DNA of 64,000 nt, taken from positions 33,536 through 97,535 of the forward strand of contig CAKUQY010000003.1 of the NCBI GenBank assembly GCA_934675585.1, given 5' to 3'. The translations under genes and the position numbers were made by a program. Positions 8,797 through 17,155 of this stretch are shown piece after piece. The notes below the pieces were generated by a model. That model was given only the letters and a program-made list of their open reading frames with translations, had not been told where the DNA came from and ran no database searches. Positions within the stretch are counted from its first letter, which is position 1, and each line of letters opens with the position of its first letter. Origin of the DNA: an uncultured Opitutales bacterium. GTDB lineage: Bacteria; Verrucomicrobiota; Verrucomicrobiia; Opitutales; UBA953.

Positions 8797-9151
8797 ATTC
8801 GTATCTATCAATCATAAAGATGCACCAAAAAAATTACAAACAAAAAGCCGTTCCCGCGCGAACGAAAATTGTTTTGTCACCGAATTAACCGAAACCAACC
8901 GACCAACAAAACAAAAAATCTCCCGCGAAATCACGTTCCCAAAATTCCAAACGCCGAAATAATCGCCGCGATGGAAGAAGAGACCAAATGCTCGCCAAAA
9001 ACAAAACTCTGCGCCACTGCGCCTCTGCATTTGTAAAAAATAACGCAGAGACGCAGTGGCGCAGAGTTTTTTCGCGAAATTCGGTGATAAAAAACGGCGT
9101 CCTCGTATGTTCTTTATTCTTGTTCTTGCATTTGTTATACTTGATTTTATT
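8797..9151. other. Divergent intergenic region between phosphatase-like gene and terC fusion
   Basis: About 355 bases without a supported gene. It holds two or three copies of the iterated word near 8,851 and 8,934, the long inverted repeat described separately (9003-9070), and a TATACT hexamer (9136-9141) ending 10 bases before the terC ATG that may be a -10 element with a weak -35. Confidence 0.5.
9003..9070. repeat. Long near-perfect inverted repeat (26-bp arms)
   Basis: Arms 9003-9028 and 9045-9070 match at 25 of 26 positions around a 16-base loop, and the right arm runs into six T (9067-9072). The arms consist of ctctgc/gcgcc-type blocks seen as dispersed intergenic repeats in many environmental bacteria. 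It could be a mobile-type repeat, a terminator, or a transcript-end structure upstream of terC. It does not resemble the yybP-ykoY riboswitch that often precedes terC genes. Confidence 0.8.
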
Positions 9152-10576
9152 ATGGAAATGACAACTATTTGGTCTTTATTTATTGCGTTTGTCGTCATTA
9201 TGTTGACGTTGGACCTTTTTGTTTTTCACCGCAAAGATGAATCGATTTCATTGAAAAATGCGCTGGCTTGGAGTGCGGTTTGGATTGGTTTGGCGGGAGC
9301 GGCGACAGTAGCGATCGGATTTTGGAAAGGCGCGGGTGTCGCCACGATTTTTGCGACAGGTTATCTGCTCGAATTTTCACTGAGTGTTGACAATTTGTTT
9401 GTGTTTTTAGTAATTTTTTCATTTTTTTCCGTTCCCGAAAAATACATGCACCGTGTTTTATTTTGGGGCATTTTGGGCGCGGTCGTTTTTCGCGCGCTTT
9501 TCATTCTTGGCGGCGTGGCAATTGTTTCCAAATTTTCTTGGGTGATGTATTTCTTCTCGGCGTTTTTGATTTACACGGGAATCAAATTATTTTTCAGCGG
9601 CGAAAACGACGATACCGCGCTCGAAAAAAAGCCGATTGTAAAATTGTTTTCAAAATGGAAACGCTTTTCGAAAGAACTTCACGGGCACGACTTTTTCTTC
9701 CTCAAAGACGGCGTTTGGATGATGACACCGCTGATGCTGGTTTTGATTGTGATTGAATTTTCGGACGTTCTTTTCGCGATCGACAGCGTTCCCGCAATTC
9801 TCGGCGTTTTGCCAAAAGAATGGGACGAATCGCTCAAAATGTTCATCGCGTTTAGCTCAAATATTTTTGCAATTTTGGGCTTGCGTTCATTCTTCTTTGC
9901 GCTCGCGGGCATTATAAAAATGTTGCGCTTTTTGCGTTATGGTTTAGCGGTGGTGCTCGCGTTTATCGGCGTAAAATTGGGTTTAGCAGAAGCCGGTGTT
10001 TATCATTTTAACACCGCAGTTTCGCTCGGCGTTTTGGTCGGCATTTTGGGATTTTCTGTTTTGCTTTCATTCATCGTTCCCGAAAAAGCAGACACAAAAT
10101 CGGAACTTAAAGATGAGGCACTTCCAAATAAAACTCCAGAATTTAACTGCGAGCAAACGCGTTCCCGCAAGCCCTGGATTGGCGTTGATTTTGACGGCAC
10201 GTTGGCGCAATACACGAGTGCGAAAAATTTAAATAAGCTTGGCAAGCCCGTTCCCGTGATGCTCGAGCGCGTTAAATATTGGCTTGAAAAAGGTTACACG
10301 GTTAAGATTTTCACGGCGCGCGCAAGTCTGGGCGAAGAAGGCATTGCGCCAGTCAAAAAATGGCTCGCAGAAAATGGTTTGCCCGATTTGGAAGTCACCA
10401 ATCAAAAAGATTTTTCGATGGTTGAACTTTGGGACGATCGTGCAATTCAAGTGGTGCAAAACACGGGCAAACCGTTCCTTTGCCAATCGATGATTGGACG
10501 TCCGGCAGCGCCAATTTTACCCAACGAAAAAACGACGGAAACGTTTTATTTATTGAAAATGCACAGCGAAAACTAA
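9152..10576 (+). CDS. TerC-family membrane protein fused to a HAD-like phosphatase domain
   Basis: 474 residues. Residues 1 to about 320 form a TerC/Alx-type integral membrane protein (multiple hydrophobic helices, motifs LEFSLSVDNLFVF and VIEFSDVLFAIDSVPAI with the conserved acidic residues linked to metal, often manganese, export). After a polar linker a HAD-like domain begins (about 340-460): DFDGTLA with Asp346/Asp348, then KIFTAR (motif II-like Thr) and ELWDDRA (acidic motif IV). Such small HAD domains are usually separate proteins. ATG 9152 is chosen over GTG 9056, which lies inside the inverted repeat. It is followed one base later by the nrnA-like gene, so they form an operon. Confidence 0.88.
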   Translation: MEMTTIWSLFIAFVVIMLTLDLFVFHRKDESISLKNALAWSAVWIGLAGAATVAIGFWKGAGVATIFATGYLLEFSLSVDNLFVFLVIFSFFSVPEKYMHRVLFWGILGAVVFRALFILGGVAIVSKFSWVMYFFSAFLIYTGIKLFFSGENDDTALEKKPIVKLFSKWKRFSKELHGHDFFFLKDGVWMMTPLMLVLIVIEFSDVLFAIDSVPAILGVLPKEWDESLKMFIAFSSNIFAILGLRSFFFALAGIIKMLRFLRYGLAVVLAFIGVKLGLAEAGVYHFNTAVSLGVLVGILGFSVLLSFIVPEKADTKSELKDEALPNKTPEFNCEQTRSRKPWIGVDFDGTLAQYTSAKNLNKLGKPVPVMLERVKYWLEKGYTVKIFTARASLGEEGIAPVKKWLAENGLPDLEVTNQKDFSMVELWDDRAIQVVQNTGKPFLCQSMIGRPAAPILPNEKTTETFYLLKMHSEN

Positions 10577-10577
10577 A

Positions 10578-11588
10578 ATGTATTTTGAAAGAGAATCTAA
10601 AAAATTTTTGGCGCTTTTAAACGCGTTGCAAAATAAAAAAGTGGCGGTCATTGGGCACGTGCGTCCCGATGGCGATTGCATTGGTTCGCAAATTGCGCTC
10701 TGTCGCGTTTTGCGTTCCCGCGGGATCGATGCGGTTTGTGTCAACCAACACAAAGTGCCGTTTTATTTGCAAGATTTTGTTGAAGATACACCTTTTTTTT
10801 CGTTAGAAAATTTTCAAAATGACGGACGTGAAATTATTGCGGTTGATTGTGGCGATCGCTTGCGTTTAGGCGCAGAATTGCTGGAAAAATATTTTGCGGG
10901 AACGTCCATTTCGGCGGTCATCGATCACCACCAAAGCAATAGCAATTTTGCGCCCTGTTCGATTGTCGTTCCCGCCGCAGCCGCGACCTGTTTTTTGATC
11001 GCGGCGATGTTGATTGATTGCGAAATCGAATTCGACCTCTGCACCGCGCGCGCGCTTTACGCGGGAATCGTTACCGACACGGGCTGTTTTCAATATTCAT
11101 CAACGACTTGCGCTGTATTTGCAGTTGCGGGAACGCTGGTTTGCAAAGGCGTCAAGCCCGATTTAATTTCACATCGCATTTACGAACAAGAAAAATTTGC
11201 AAAAATTGATTTATTGCAACGTTATTTGGTGACCGCAGAATTGCGCGGGAACGGCAAACTCGCGTTCGGCTACATTCCTAAAAACGCCTACGCGGAAACG
11301 GGAACGAGCCACGAAGATGCCGAATCGTTTGTTAATTATTTACGCAATCTCGCGGGAGTCAAAATCGCTTGCCAATTAGAACAATCGTCTGTCGGCATCA
11401 AAGGTTCTTTACGCGCCAACGATGACGACTCGCGCGTCGATTTGCTCGCAGCAGAACTCGCAAAAACTTTTGGCGGGAACGGCGGCGGGCACATTCGCGC
11501 GGCTGGATTTTCTTTGCCAAATCTCGATCTCGACAACGACCGCGAAGCTGTTTTTGCGGTCATTCAAAGCTGGCTTCAAAAACGCTAA
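10578..11588 (+). CDS. nrnA: DHH-DHHA1 phosphoesterase, NrnA-like oligoribonuclease/pAp phosphatase
   Basis: 336 residues with the DHH superfamily blocks in order: IGHVRPDGDCIGSQ (DxD metal site), AVDCGDR, the DHH motif in VIDHHQSN, and GIVTDTGCF. The C-terminal DHHA1 part has GGNGGGHIRAAGF. Members degrade short RNAs (nanoRNA) and 3'-phosphoadenosine 5'-phosphate in the cytosol. It starts immediately after the TerC-HAD stop (TAA, one base, ATG) and is followed by the SPOUT-like gene three bases after its own stop. The family is clear; the exact substrate choice (nanoRNA, pAp or c-di-AMP breakdown products) is inferred. Confidence 0.9.
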   Translation: MYFERESKKFLALLNALQNKKVAVIGHVRPDGDCIGSQIALCRVLRSRGIDAVCVNQHKVPFYLQDFVEDTPFFSLENFQNDGREIIAVDCGDRLRLGAELLEKYFAGTSISAVIDHHQSNSNFAPCSIVVPAAAATCFLIAAMLIDCEIEFDLCTARALYAGIVTDTGCFQYSSTTCAVFAVAGTLVCKGVKPDLISHRIYEQEKFAKIDLLQRYLVTAELRGNGKLAFGYIPKNAYAETGTSHEDAESFVNYLRNLAGVKIACQLEQSSVGIKGSLRANDDDSRVDLLAAELAKTFGGNGGGHIRAAGFSLPNLDLDNDREAVFAVIQSWLQKR

Positions 11589-11591
11589 ACT

Positions 11592-12137
11592 ATGAACGAA
11601 AATCAAATTTTCAAACCATTTATTCCTGGGAAAATAAAACCCAGTATGCGTGACGAATGGGCCGCCGCGCGCGAAAAAATTTTGTTTATCGACAACGCAA
11701 TTGACGCAATCGATTTCGGAAAAATCGCTCACACCGCTGCCGTTGCGGGAATTACAAGAATTATCGTTCCCGAAAACGCACTCGAAAAATTGCTTTGCCA
11801 AAACGCTTGGACAGCCGCCGCGGGAGCGCTCGGCGCAATCAAAATTTATTCAACCGAAAATATGCGCAACGCGTTAGGAATGTTTTCGGAACGCTTTTTT
11901 ATTCTCGGCTTGGTGCGTGAAGGCGGTCGGCGCATTGATTACAACAAGCAAATCGTGTTCCCCGGAAAAACCGTTGCGCTTTATTTGAGCGGCGACAACA
12001 ACGGCGTTCCCGCAGAAAATATTTCGCGCTGTGATTATCTTTTGCACATTCCAGAAACGGCGGGAACGAATTTTCGCTACACGCCGTGCGAACTGGCGGC
12101 GCACATTTTGCCCTGGCTTTACTTTAAGAAAAAATAA
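11592..12137 (+). CDS. Degenerate SpoU/TrmH-like (SPOUT) protein
   Basis: 181 residues resembling the catalytic domain of 2'-O-ribose RNA methyltransferases. FIDNAIDAIDFGKIAHTAAV aligns with the family motif 1 (LDNIxDPxNxGxxxRTA), and SGDNNGVPAENISRCDYLLHIP with motifs 2 and 3. Motif 1 lacks the usual Asn and the catalytic Arg (His-Thr instead of Arg-Thr), and the terminal SLNVS-type sequence is replaced by FRYTPCELA. It may bind RNA without methylating it, or be a diverged enzyme. It sits in the terC-nrnA operon. Assignment rests on these weak motif matches only. Confidence 0.6.
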   Translation: MNENQIFKPFIPGKIKPSMRDEWAAAREKILFIDNAIDAIDFGKIAHTAAVAGITRIIVPENALEKLLCQNAWTAAAGALGAIKIYSTENMRNALGMFSERFFILGLVREGGRRIDYNKQIVFPGKTVALYLSGDNNGVPAENISRCDYLLHIPETAGTNFRYTPCELAAHILPWLYFKKK

Positions 12138-12206
12138 AACGGGAAACAGAACGCTGTTTTTTTTTTTGACTACGAATTAAACAAATTTTACGAATTAAGA
12201 GAATGA
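12138..12206. repeat. Composite intergenic element (degenerate copy)
   Basis: A GGGAA-rich piece (12141-12146), a run of T, then actacgaattaaac and ttttacgaatta. The same order of parts occurs at 14,191, 21,530 and 45,560. It lies upstream of the permease gene and may carry its promoter (TTGACT, 17 bases, TACGAA). Confidence 0.5.
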
Positions 12207-12251
12207 TTTTTAACCCGCAATCACAAACGTTTAACGCTTAAAAAAACAAAA

Positions 12252-13502
12252 ATGAAAAAATCGTTCAAATGGATAATTTACGATCTCGGCCACACGGGGT
12301 TTACGATGATCGTGATGGCAATGCTGTTTCCGATTTTGTTTAATCAATTTTATGCCGCATCGTTGAGCGAAACCGCCAAAACATCGTACTACGGCTTAAC
12401 GATTGGCTGCGCGAGCATTTTGGTTGCAATTGCGTCGCCATTTTTGGCAGCATTTGCACAAGCGAGCGGGCTGAGAATGAAACTGATGCGTGCATTTGCG
12501 GGAACGGGAATTTTGGGCACGGCGGCGCTTTATTTCGTTGAGCAAAACCAATGGCAATTAGCCGCGCTCGTTTACATTATCGCGGCGGTTGGTTTTTACG
12601 GCGCTAATTTATTTTACGATTCGCTCTTGCTCGATTTTTCAAACGAAAAAAATCGCCATACCGTGAGCGGCGCCGCATTTTCGCTGGGCTATTTTGGCGG
12701 CGTAATTTTGTTGTTTTTAATTGGTTTTTGGACGATGAAAACAACGTTCCCGCCGCAAGCACTTTTTGCGATTGGCGCGCTTTGGTGGCTCGTTTTTGCC
12801 TTGCCGCTACTCGCTCATCGCGAAACAAAATCGCTTGACGGGAACGCCACTTTTGCAAACGCGTTCAAAGAATTAAAATCAACCACCTACGCATTTTGGC
12901 AAAACAAACAATTGCGCTATTTTATTCTCGCGTATTTTCTTTACATCGATGGCGTGGGAACGGTGGTGACTTCAGCGGTGCGTTACGGGAACGCCTTAGG
13001 TTTTTCGCAAATGCAACTTTTTATCGCGTTGTTTTTAGTGCAAATTTTTGGCATTCCTTGCGCATTGATTTTTGGTTGGCTTGGTAAAAAATATGGCGCA
13101 AAACCCGTGTTGCTCATCGCCCTCGCGCTTTATGTCGGCATCACGTTTTTTGGAGCGATTATTCCGACAACACCGCTCATTATTTGCGGGAACGCGCTTT
13201 CGCCAATGTTTATTTTGGCAGCGGGAATCGGTATGGTGCAAGGCGGCGTGCAAGCACTTTCGCGCTCGTATTTTTCAACCATCGTTCCCGCCGAAAAAGA
13301 AGTCGCGTTTTTCGGATTTTACAGCATGATTGGCCGCTGTTCAACGGTGATTGGACCTTTTATTTTGAGCGCGGCAGCAATCGCGTTTGACCGCCCTGGC
13401 GAACCTCTTTTTTCAACGCGCGCAGGATTCGCCTGTCTCGCATTACTTTTCGTCGCGGGAGCAATTTTTTTGATTCGCGTTCCCGCAAAAAATCATTCGT
13501 AA
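12252..13502 (+). CDS. UMF1-type major facilitator permease
   Basis: 416 residues, almost entirely hydrophobic with about 12 predicted membrane segments. The N-terminus (WIIYDLGHTGFTMIVMAMLF) matches the opening WxxYDxANSxF-type sequence of the UMF1/ATG22-like MFS family. Charged loops between helices 2 and 3 (SGLRMKLM) fit MFS topology. Substrate is unknown; some relatives export amino acids or small metabolites. It is immediately followed (4 bases) by the serine dehydratase beta gene, which makes a link with serine handling worth considering, but this is only context. Confidence 0.85.
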   Translation: MKKSFKWIIYDLGHTGFTMIVMAMLFPILFNQFYAASLSETAKTSYYGLTIGCASILVAIASPFLAAFAQASGLRMKLMRAFAGTGILGTAALYFVEQNQWQLAALVYIIAAVGFYGANLFYDSLLLDFSNEKNRHTVSGAAFSLGYFGGVILLFLIGFWTMKTTFPPQALFAIGALWWLVFALPLLAHRETKSLDGNATFANAFKELKSTTYAFWQNKQLRYFILAYFLYIDGVGTVVTSAVRYGNALGFSQMQLFIALFLVQIFGIPCALIFGWLGKKYGAKPVLLIALALYVGITFFGAIIPTTPLIICGNALSPMFILAAGIGMVQGGVQALSRSYFSTIVPAEKEVAFFGFYSMIGRCSTVIGPFILSAAAIAFDRPGEPLFSTRAGFACLALLFVAGAIFLIRVPAKNHS

Positions 13503-13506
13503 ATTT

Positions 13507-14190
13507 ATGGAAACTTCAGCATTTGACGTTATCGGTCCCGCAATGGTCGGGCCTTCAAGCTCTCACACCGCTGGCGCGGTGCGTATCGGCCTACTCGCCC
13601 ATCACATCATCAAAGAATTCCCAACAATCGATAACACTCTGATCGAATTGCACGGCTCATTTGCGGCAACGGGACGCGGCCACGCAACCGATCGCGGGCT
13701 CGTCGCGGGATTGATGGGTTTTGCACCCGATGACGAACGCATCAAAGACGCGCTCAAAATCGCCGAAGAAAAAGGTTTTAAAGTCGAAATCAAAAACACC
13801 GATCTCGGTATGGACGCGCATCCAAACACCGCACGATTAACGTTTAATTTTGGCGGACATTTTGCAGGACAATCGCTAACAATCATCGGCGCGAGCATCG
13901 GCGGCGGGAACGTCGAATTGCAAGAAATTGATAATTATAAAACAAACATCACGGGAGCGCTCGACGCGCTCGTTATTTGGCACCTCGACCGCCCTGGATT
14001 CCTCGCGCGTGTTACCGCACTGCTCGCTTGCGTCGAGCTGAACATCGCGACGATTCTCACTGGACGTCGCATGCGCGACAGCGAAGCCCTCACCGTCATC
14101 AAAACCGACACGCCCGTTCCCGACGATTGTTTGAGCATGATGAAACGCATCCCTATCGTCAATCGCGTCGCGCGAATTCCAAAATTTTAG
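13507..14190 (+). CDS. sdaAB: L-serine dehydratase, iron-sulfur-dependent, beta subunit
   Basis: 227 residues. The beta domain shows FDVIGPAMVGPSSSHTAGA at the start, GSFAATGRGHATD, and SIGGGNVELQEI. A C-terminal ACT domain (from about residue 155: VIWHLDRPGFLARVTALL) probably senses an amino acid. The enzyme deaminates L-serine to pyruvate and ammonia with a [4Fe-4S] alpha subunit. That alpha subunit is not in this window, unusual because the two are commonly adjacent, so it is either elsewhere or the gene pair was split. It is transcribed with the upstream permease. Confidence 0.93.
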   Translation: METSAFDVIGPAMVGPSSSHTAGAVRIGLLAHHIIKEFPTIDNTLIELHGSFAATGRGHATDRGLVAGLMGFAPDDERIKDALKIAEEKGFKVEIKNTDLGMDAHPNTARLTFNFGGHFAGQSLTIIGASIGGGNVELQEIDNYKTNITGALDALVIWHLDRPGFLARVTALLACVELNIATILTGRRMRDSEALTVIKTDTPVPDDCLSMMKRIPIVNRVARIPKF

Positions 14191-14262
14191 CGCGGGAACG
14201 GGAATGCGGGAACGGAGCGTGGATTTTTTCGACTACGAATTGGCGCGAAATAAACGCGAATT
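14191..14262. repeat. Composite intergenic element
   Basis: Two copies of the iterated word (gcgggaacgg at 14192 and 14205), then gattttttcg, then actacgaattgg and aaacgcgaattg. It directly follows the sdaAB stop codon. The order of parts matches the elements at 12,138, 21,530, 45,560 and partly 54,130. Confidence 0.6.
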
Positions 14263-14382
14263 GTTTTTTAGGTAAAATTACTAACTTGGTTTTTAGTCTT
14301 GGCATTAGTCAATTCTTGGCGGGAACGCAATTTTTTTGCTTGATTTATCGGCGACAAAATGGTTTAATAGATTCTACGACAC

Positions 14383-14457
14383 GGTGCGGTAGCCAAGTGG
14401 TAAGGCCTCGGTTTGCAAAACCGCCATTCGTCGGTTCGATTCCGACCCGCACCTCCA
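14383..14457 (+). tRNA. tRNA-Cys (anticodon GCA)
   Basis: Cloverleaf seen directly: acceptor GGTGCGG pairs with CCGCACC, D arm GCC...GGC, anticodon loop TTGCAAA with anticodon GCA, T arm GTCGG-TTCGATT-CCGAC, discriminator T and encoded CCA (14455-14457). The top pair of the anticodon stem is a mismatch. It is followed at once by a terminator built from the iterated word. Confidence 0.95.
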
Positions 14458-14461
14458 ATTT

Positions 14462-14506
14462 AAAAACCGTTCCCGCGAAAATTATTTCACGGGAACGGTT
14501 TTTTTG
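14462..14506 (+). terminator. Intrinsic terminator made of an inverted pair of the iterated word
   Basis: A 14-bp perfect stem (aaaaaccgttcccg at 14462-14475 with cgggaacggttttt at 14490-14503). After one C-A mismatch there is an inner 4-bp stem, GAAA/TTTC. Seven T follow. It ends the tRNA-Cys transcript; the A-run also allows use from the other strand. Confidence 0.88.
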
Positions 14507-14528
14507 TCGCGGGAACGCAGATTTCAAA

Positions 14529-15032
14529 TTATTCTTTTTCGCGTTTGAGCTTGAAATATGCCTGAATCAATTCGCGGCATTTTTCTTCGAGAACGCCAGA
14601 AACGACTTGCGGATGATGATTAGATTTTGGCAAATCTTGCAACGCGGTAGCGCCACCGAGACAGCCCATTTTAGGATCGCCCCAGGCAAAAACAACACGT
14701 CCCAAACGCGCCATAATTGTCGCGCCCGAACACATTGGACACGGCTCTTTTGTTACGTAAAGCGTGCAATTATTTAATCGCCAATCGCCAATCGCGTTTG
14801 CGGCTTGCGTGATTGCTAAAATTTCGGCATGCGCGGTGGGGTCGCAAGTCGCAATGGTGCGATTGTGCGCAGCCGCGATAATTTGACCGTCATCATTATT
14901 CACAATAATCGCGCCGATGGGAACTTCGTCTTCTGCCCACGCCTTCAACGCCTCGTTGTATGCCAACGACATAAAATAATCGTCATCGCGATTAAGTTCG
15001 GACGGGAAAATTGGCGGGAACGGACAATTCAT
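14529..15032 (-). CDS. tadA: tRNA-specific adenosine deaminase
   Basis: Deaminates A34 to inosine in the tRNA-Arg wobble position. The 167-residue zinc deaminase has the substrate-side sequence EVPIGAIIV, the catalytic His-Ala-Glu (TAHAEILAI) and the zinc Cys pair EPCPMCSGA. The motif pattern and length match TadA rather than cytidine or guanine deaminases. An internal ATG at 14972 (MSLAYNEALKA) would give a more standard N-terminus; the longer start adds 20 residues partly read from a copy of the iterated word, so the true start is uncertain. Confidence 0.9.
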   Translation of the reverse strand: MNCPFPPIFPSELNRDDDYFMSLAYNEALKAWAEDEVPIGAIIVNNDDGQIIAAAHNRTIATCDPTAHAEILAITQAANAIGDWRLNNCTLYVTKEPCPMCSGATIMARLGRVVFAWGDPKMGCLGGATALQDLPKSNHHPQVVSGVLEEKCRELIQAYFKLKREKE

Positions 15033-15112
15033 AGAGAGTTGAAAGTTAAGAATTGAGAGTTGGGAGTTGAAAATTTGCGAAAACTCTTAACTCTCAACTA
15101 TAAACTATAAAC
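15030..15112. repeat. Inverted array of degenerate heptamers
   Basis: Left part reads as 7-base units of the type agagttg/aaagtta/agaattg/ggagttg. The right part holds units actctta/actctca/actataa/actataa, roughly the complement. The pattern recalls heptameric STRR repeats known from cyanobacteria. Related arrays lie at 21,493, 38,449, 52,907 (inside polA), 54,115 and 54,232. Confidence 0.7.
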
Positions 15113-15113
15113 T

Positions 15114-15599
15114 TTATTTAATTCTTTGCTCATCAAAATCGATCATATCGGCGAATGAAATAATATCGCTGGCGCGTTCGGGACAGCCCATTTTCGTGAG
15201 CGATTGCAAAAGCGCTTCGCGGCCCATTTCGCTCATGCCTTTTTGGACGAGTTCGCGATTCCATTTTGCGACGCGCAAATCTTGCGGGAACAGTTTTAAA
15301 AGCGCTTGATCAAGCGCGGCATTATCGTTCCCGTGAATTTTCACGAGTTCGACGACTGCCTGCGGGTCAATGCCCAAATGCATGCAAAGAAAACGGTCAA
15401 AACCTTTACAAAAATTGCGCTGATAAGATTTCGGGAGCATTCCCGCGAGATGTTTGCGAATTTTTGCGAGAAAACGTGGCAAATGAAGCAATCCGGTTGC
15501 GGCGTGCGGAATGTAAGGCGAAGGCAAATCGAGGCAAATTTCGCCGGTCGCTTCGCTGTAAAGCATTTGCGGATTGTCGGTTGGTTTTGGTTCGATCAT
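15114..15599 (-). CDS. DUF5069 family protein
   Basis: 161 residues of unknown function. The order of conserved pieces (PSPYIPHAATGLLHLPRFL, KIRKHLAGMLP, the GFDRFLCMHLGID region and the C-terminal VAKWNRELVQ) fits the DUF5069 family, found mostly in Verrucomicrobiota, Planctomycetota and related groups. There is no signal peptide or membrane segment. It is the last gene of the lipid-transport cluster, starting 6 bases past the stop of the auxiliary lipoprotein gene, though this adjacency may be incidental. Confidence 0.75.
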   Translation of the reverse strand: MIEPKPTDNPQMLYSEATGEICLDLPSPYIPHAATGLLHLPRFLAKIRKHLAGMLPKSYQRNFCKGFDRFLCMHLGIDPQAVVELVKIHGNDNAALDQALLKLFPQDLRVAKWNRELVQKGMSEMGREALLQSLTKMGCPERASDIISFADMIDFDEQRIK

Positions 15600-15605
15600 T
15601 TTAAA

Positions 15606-16172
15606 TTATTCTTCAATGATAATTGCAATGCTTTGCGCGAGCATTTCAATCGCGGCAGAAACTGCATTTGAGTAATTAACAAACGCGTCATTCCCGTTAT
15701 TTTGCGCGACGGGAACGTTTTTTTCAATGAAAAATACTTGCGCGGGAACGCTTGTTTTGGCAGTTTTCAAATTGTTTAAAGTGATACTTGCAGAAACTTT
15801 GACGACGCCGTTTAATTCGCCATCAAGTTGTGCGACAGCCAAATTGATACTCGAAAACTCTTTTAACGCTTTGTATTTGAGCAAGACTGAAATGCGCTCG
15901 GGCAATTGACGTTTAAGCGTGCGCACGAGCGGCTCTGCCCAACGATTTTTATCAGAATATTTAATCGTGTTGTTTTCGGTGCGATACGCGATTTGTTGTT
16001 GGTCGAGATATAATGGCGCGGTAATGCGGTTGAGCTCGATGAGTGCGCACGACTCGTTGTTTGCGGTCGCGGGAACGCTCACGGCGTAATATTTATTTGC
16101 TTGCACACAAGCGCCCCCAAAAAGCGTTCCCACGGCAAGTATTGTAGCGATTAAAATTTGAGATTTTTTCAT
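15606..16172 (-). CDS. ABC-transport auxiliary lipoprotein (PqiC/DUF330-like)
   Basis: 188 residues with a signal peptide ending in a lipobox-like GGAC (Cys22). The body resembles the ABC_trans_aux family: NKYYAVSVPA, the KYSDKNRWAEPLVRTLKRQL segment (the family YSDxxRWAEPL signature) and later beta-strands. Such outer-membrane-facing lipoproteins work with MCE proteins (PqiB/MlaD) in phospholipid transport across the periplasm. Its place directly downstream of the MlaD-like gene supports that role. Confidence 0.85.
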   Translation of the reverse strand: MKKSQILIATILAVGTLFGGACVQANKYYAVSVPATANNESCALIELNRITAPLYLDQQQIAYRTENNTIKYSDKNRWAEPLVRTLKRQLPERISVLLKYKALKEFSSINLAVAQLDGELNGVVKVSASITLNNLKTAKTSVPAQVFFIEKNVPVAQNNGNDAFVNYSNAVSAAIEMLAQSIAIIIEE

Positions 16173-16177
16173 AAGAT

Positions 16178-17155
16178 TTATTCGTTAGGATTGCCCCAAA
16201 TAATTTTATCGGGATTGTTGTTTAAATGATCGGCGAGATTGCGAATCGCACGCATTGCATCATTAATTTGTTCGAGCGTTTCGTAAAGTTCGCCGCCGAT
16301 GCCGCCTTCTCGATTGCCGACAGCGCCGTTAAATTCTGCCATTGTTTTTCCCATTTGTGTTGTGAGAGAATTAACACAGATAATTGTTTTGCGCAATTCG
16401 ATCAATGTTGGGTCGAGATTATTTTCGAGCGACTTTGAAATGCTATTCAAATTTTTAGAAAATGCATTAAGATTTTTTACGAGTTCTCGTGTTTCGGGAG
16501 CTTCCAAAATTGCGCGTGCCGAAGCTGAAGCACCCACCAAATTTTTGTTAATTCCCTCAAAATCAAATTGGTCAAGCGCGCGATTTAAGCGTTTTGAAAT
16601 TTCAATCGATTGATTTGCTATTCCTGCAAAATCAACTTTTGCAAGGTTTGAAAAAATTTTTGACGCGGACGCGGTAATTTCTGCGATGCTCGAATTAACG
16701 GTTGGGATTTCGGGATATTTACCAGGTTCGTGCCATTTTACTGGCGTTCCCGGGAAGATGTTTAAATCGATATAAAGCATTCCCGTCAGCAAATTTTCAG
16801 GTTTGAGCATTGCGCGATAACCCGATTCTTCGACAAGTTGTATTGTTTTTTCATCGCGCGAAGATAAACTGGCAACCGAATAATCGTCGGCAAATACGGA
16901 ATCGATTTCGACGATTACGGGAACGTCTTCATTGCCGTGACGCAACGGAATTTCGCGCACATAGCCAATTTTTACACCTTTATATTTAACCGCAGAATTG
17001 ATGGACAAACCGCTAACAGAATCTGAAAAATACAAAATAAACGGCTGCGTTTTTTTATTAAACGACAGCGAGCTGAAAGCAATGACACTAAATATCAAAA
17101 TGCCAATTGCAACCAGCACAAAGATTCCAACTAACGTATAATTTACTTTTTTCAT
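16178..17155 (-). CDS. mlaD: MCE-domain protein MlaD-like
   Basis: 325 residues: one N-terminal membrane helix (about 7-30), then an MCE domain (FSDSVSGLSINSAVKYKGV, KIGYVREI, LLTGMLYIDL), then a long alpha-helical region (about 150-310) likely to build a tunnel or needle. Binds lipid between inner and outer membrane in the Mla phospholipid pathway. Its ATG overlaps the stop of the ATPase gene by four bases, typical of translational coupling. It is longer than E. coli MlaD (about 183) because of the helical tail, as in PVC and actinobacterial MCE proteins. Confidence 0.92.
   Translation of the reverse strand: MKKVNYTLVGIFVLVAIGILIFSVIAFSSLSFNKKTQPFILYFSDSVSGLSINSAVKYKGVKIGYVREIPLRHGNEDVPVIVEIDSVFADDYSVASLSSRDEKTIQLVEESGYRAMLKPENLLTGMLYIDLNIFPGTPVKWHEPGKYPEIPTVNSSIAEITASASKIFSNLAKVDFAGIANQSIEISKRLNRALDQFDFEGINKNLVGASASARAILEAPETRELVKNLNAFSKNLNSISKSLENNLDPTLIELRKTIICVNSLTTQMGKTMAEFNGAVGNREGGIGGELYETLEQINDAMRAIRNLADHLNNNPDKIIWGNPNE

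Noticed and set aside
9003..9151. yybP-ykoY manganese riboswitch upstream of terC
   Set aside because: The inverted repeat is one long hairpin without the conserved internal loops of that riboswitch.
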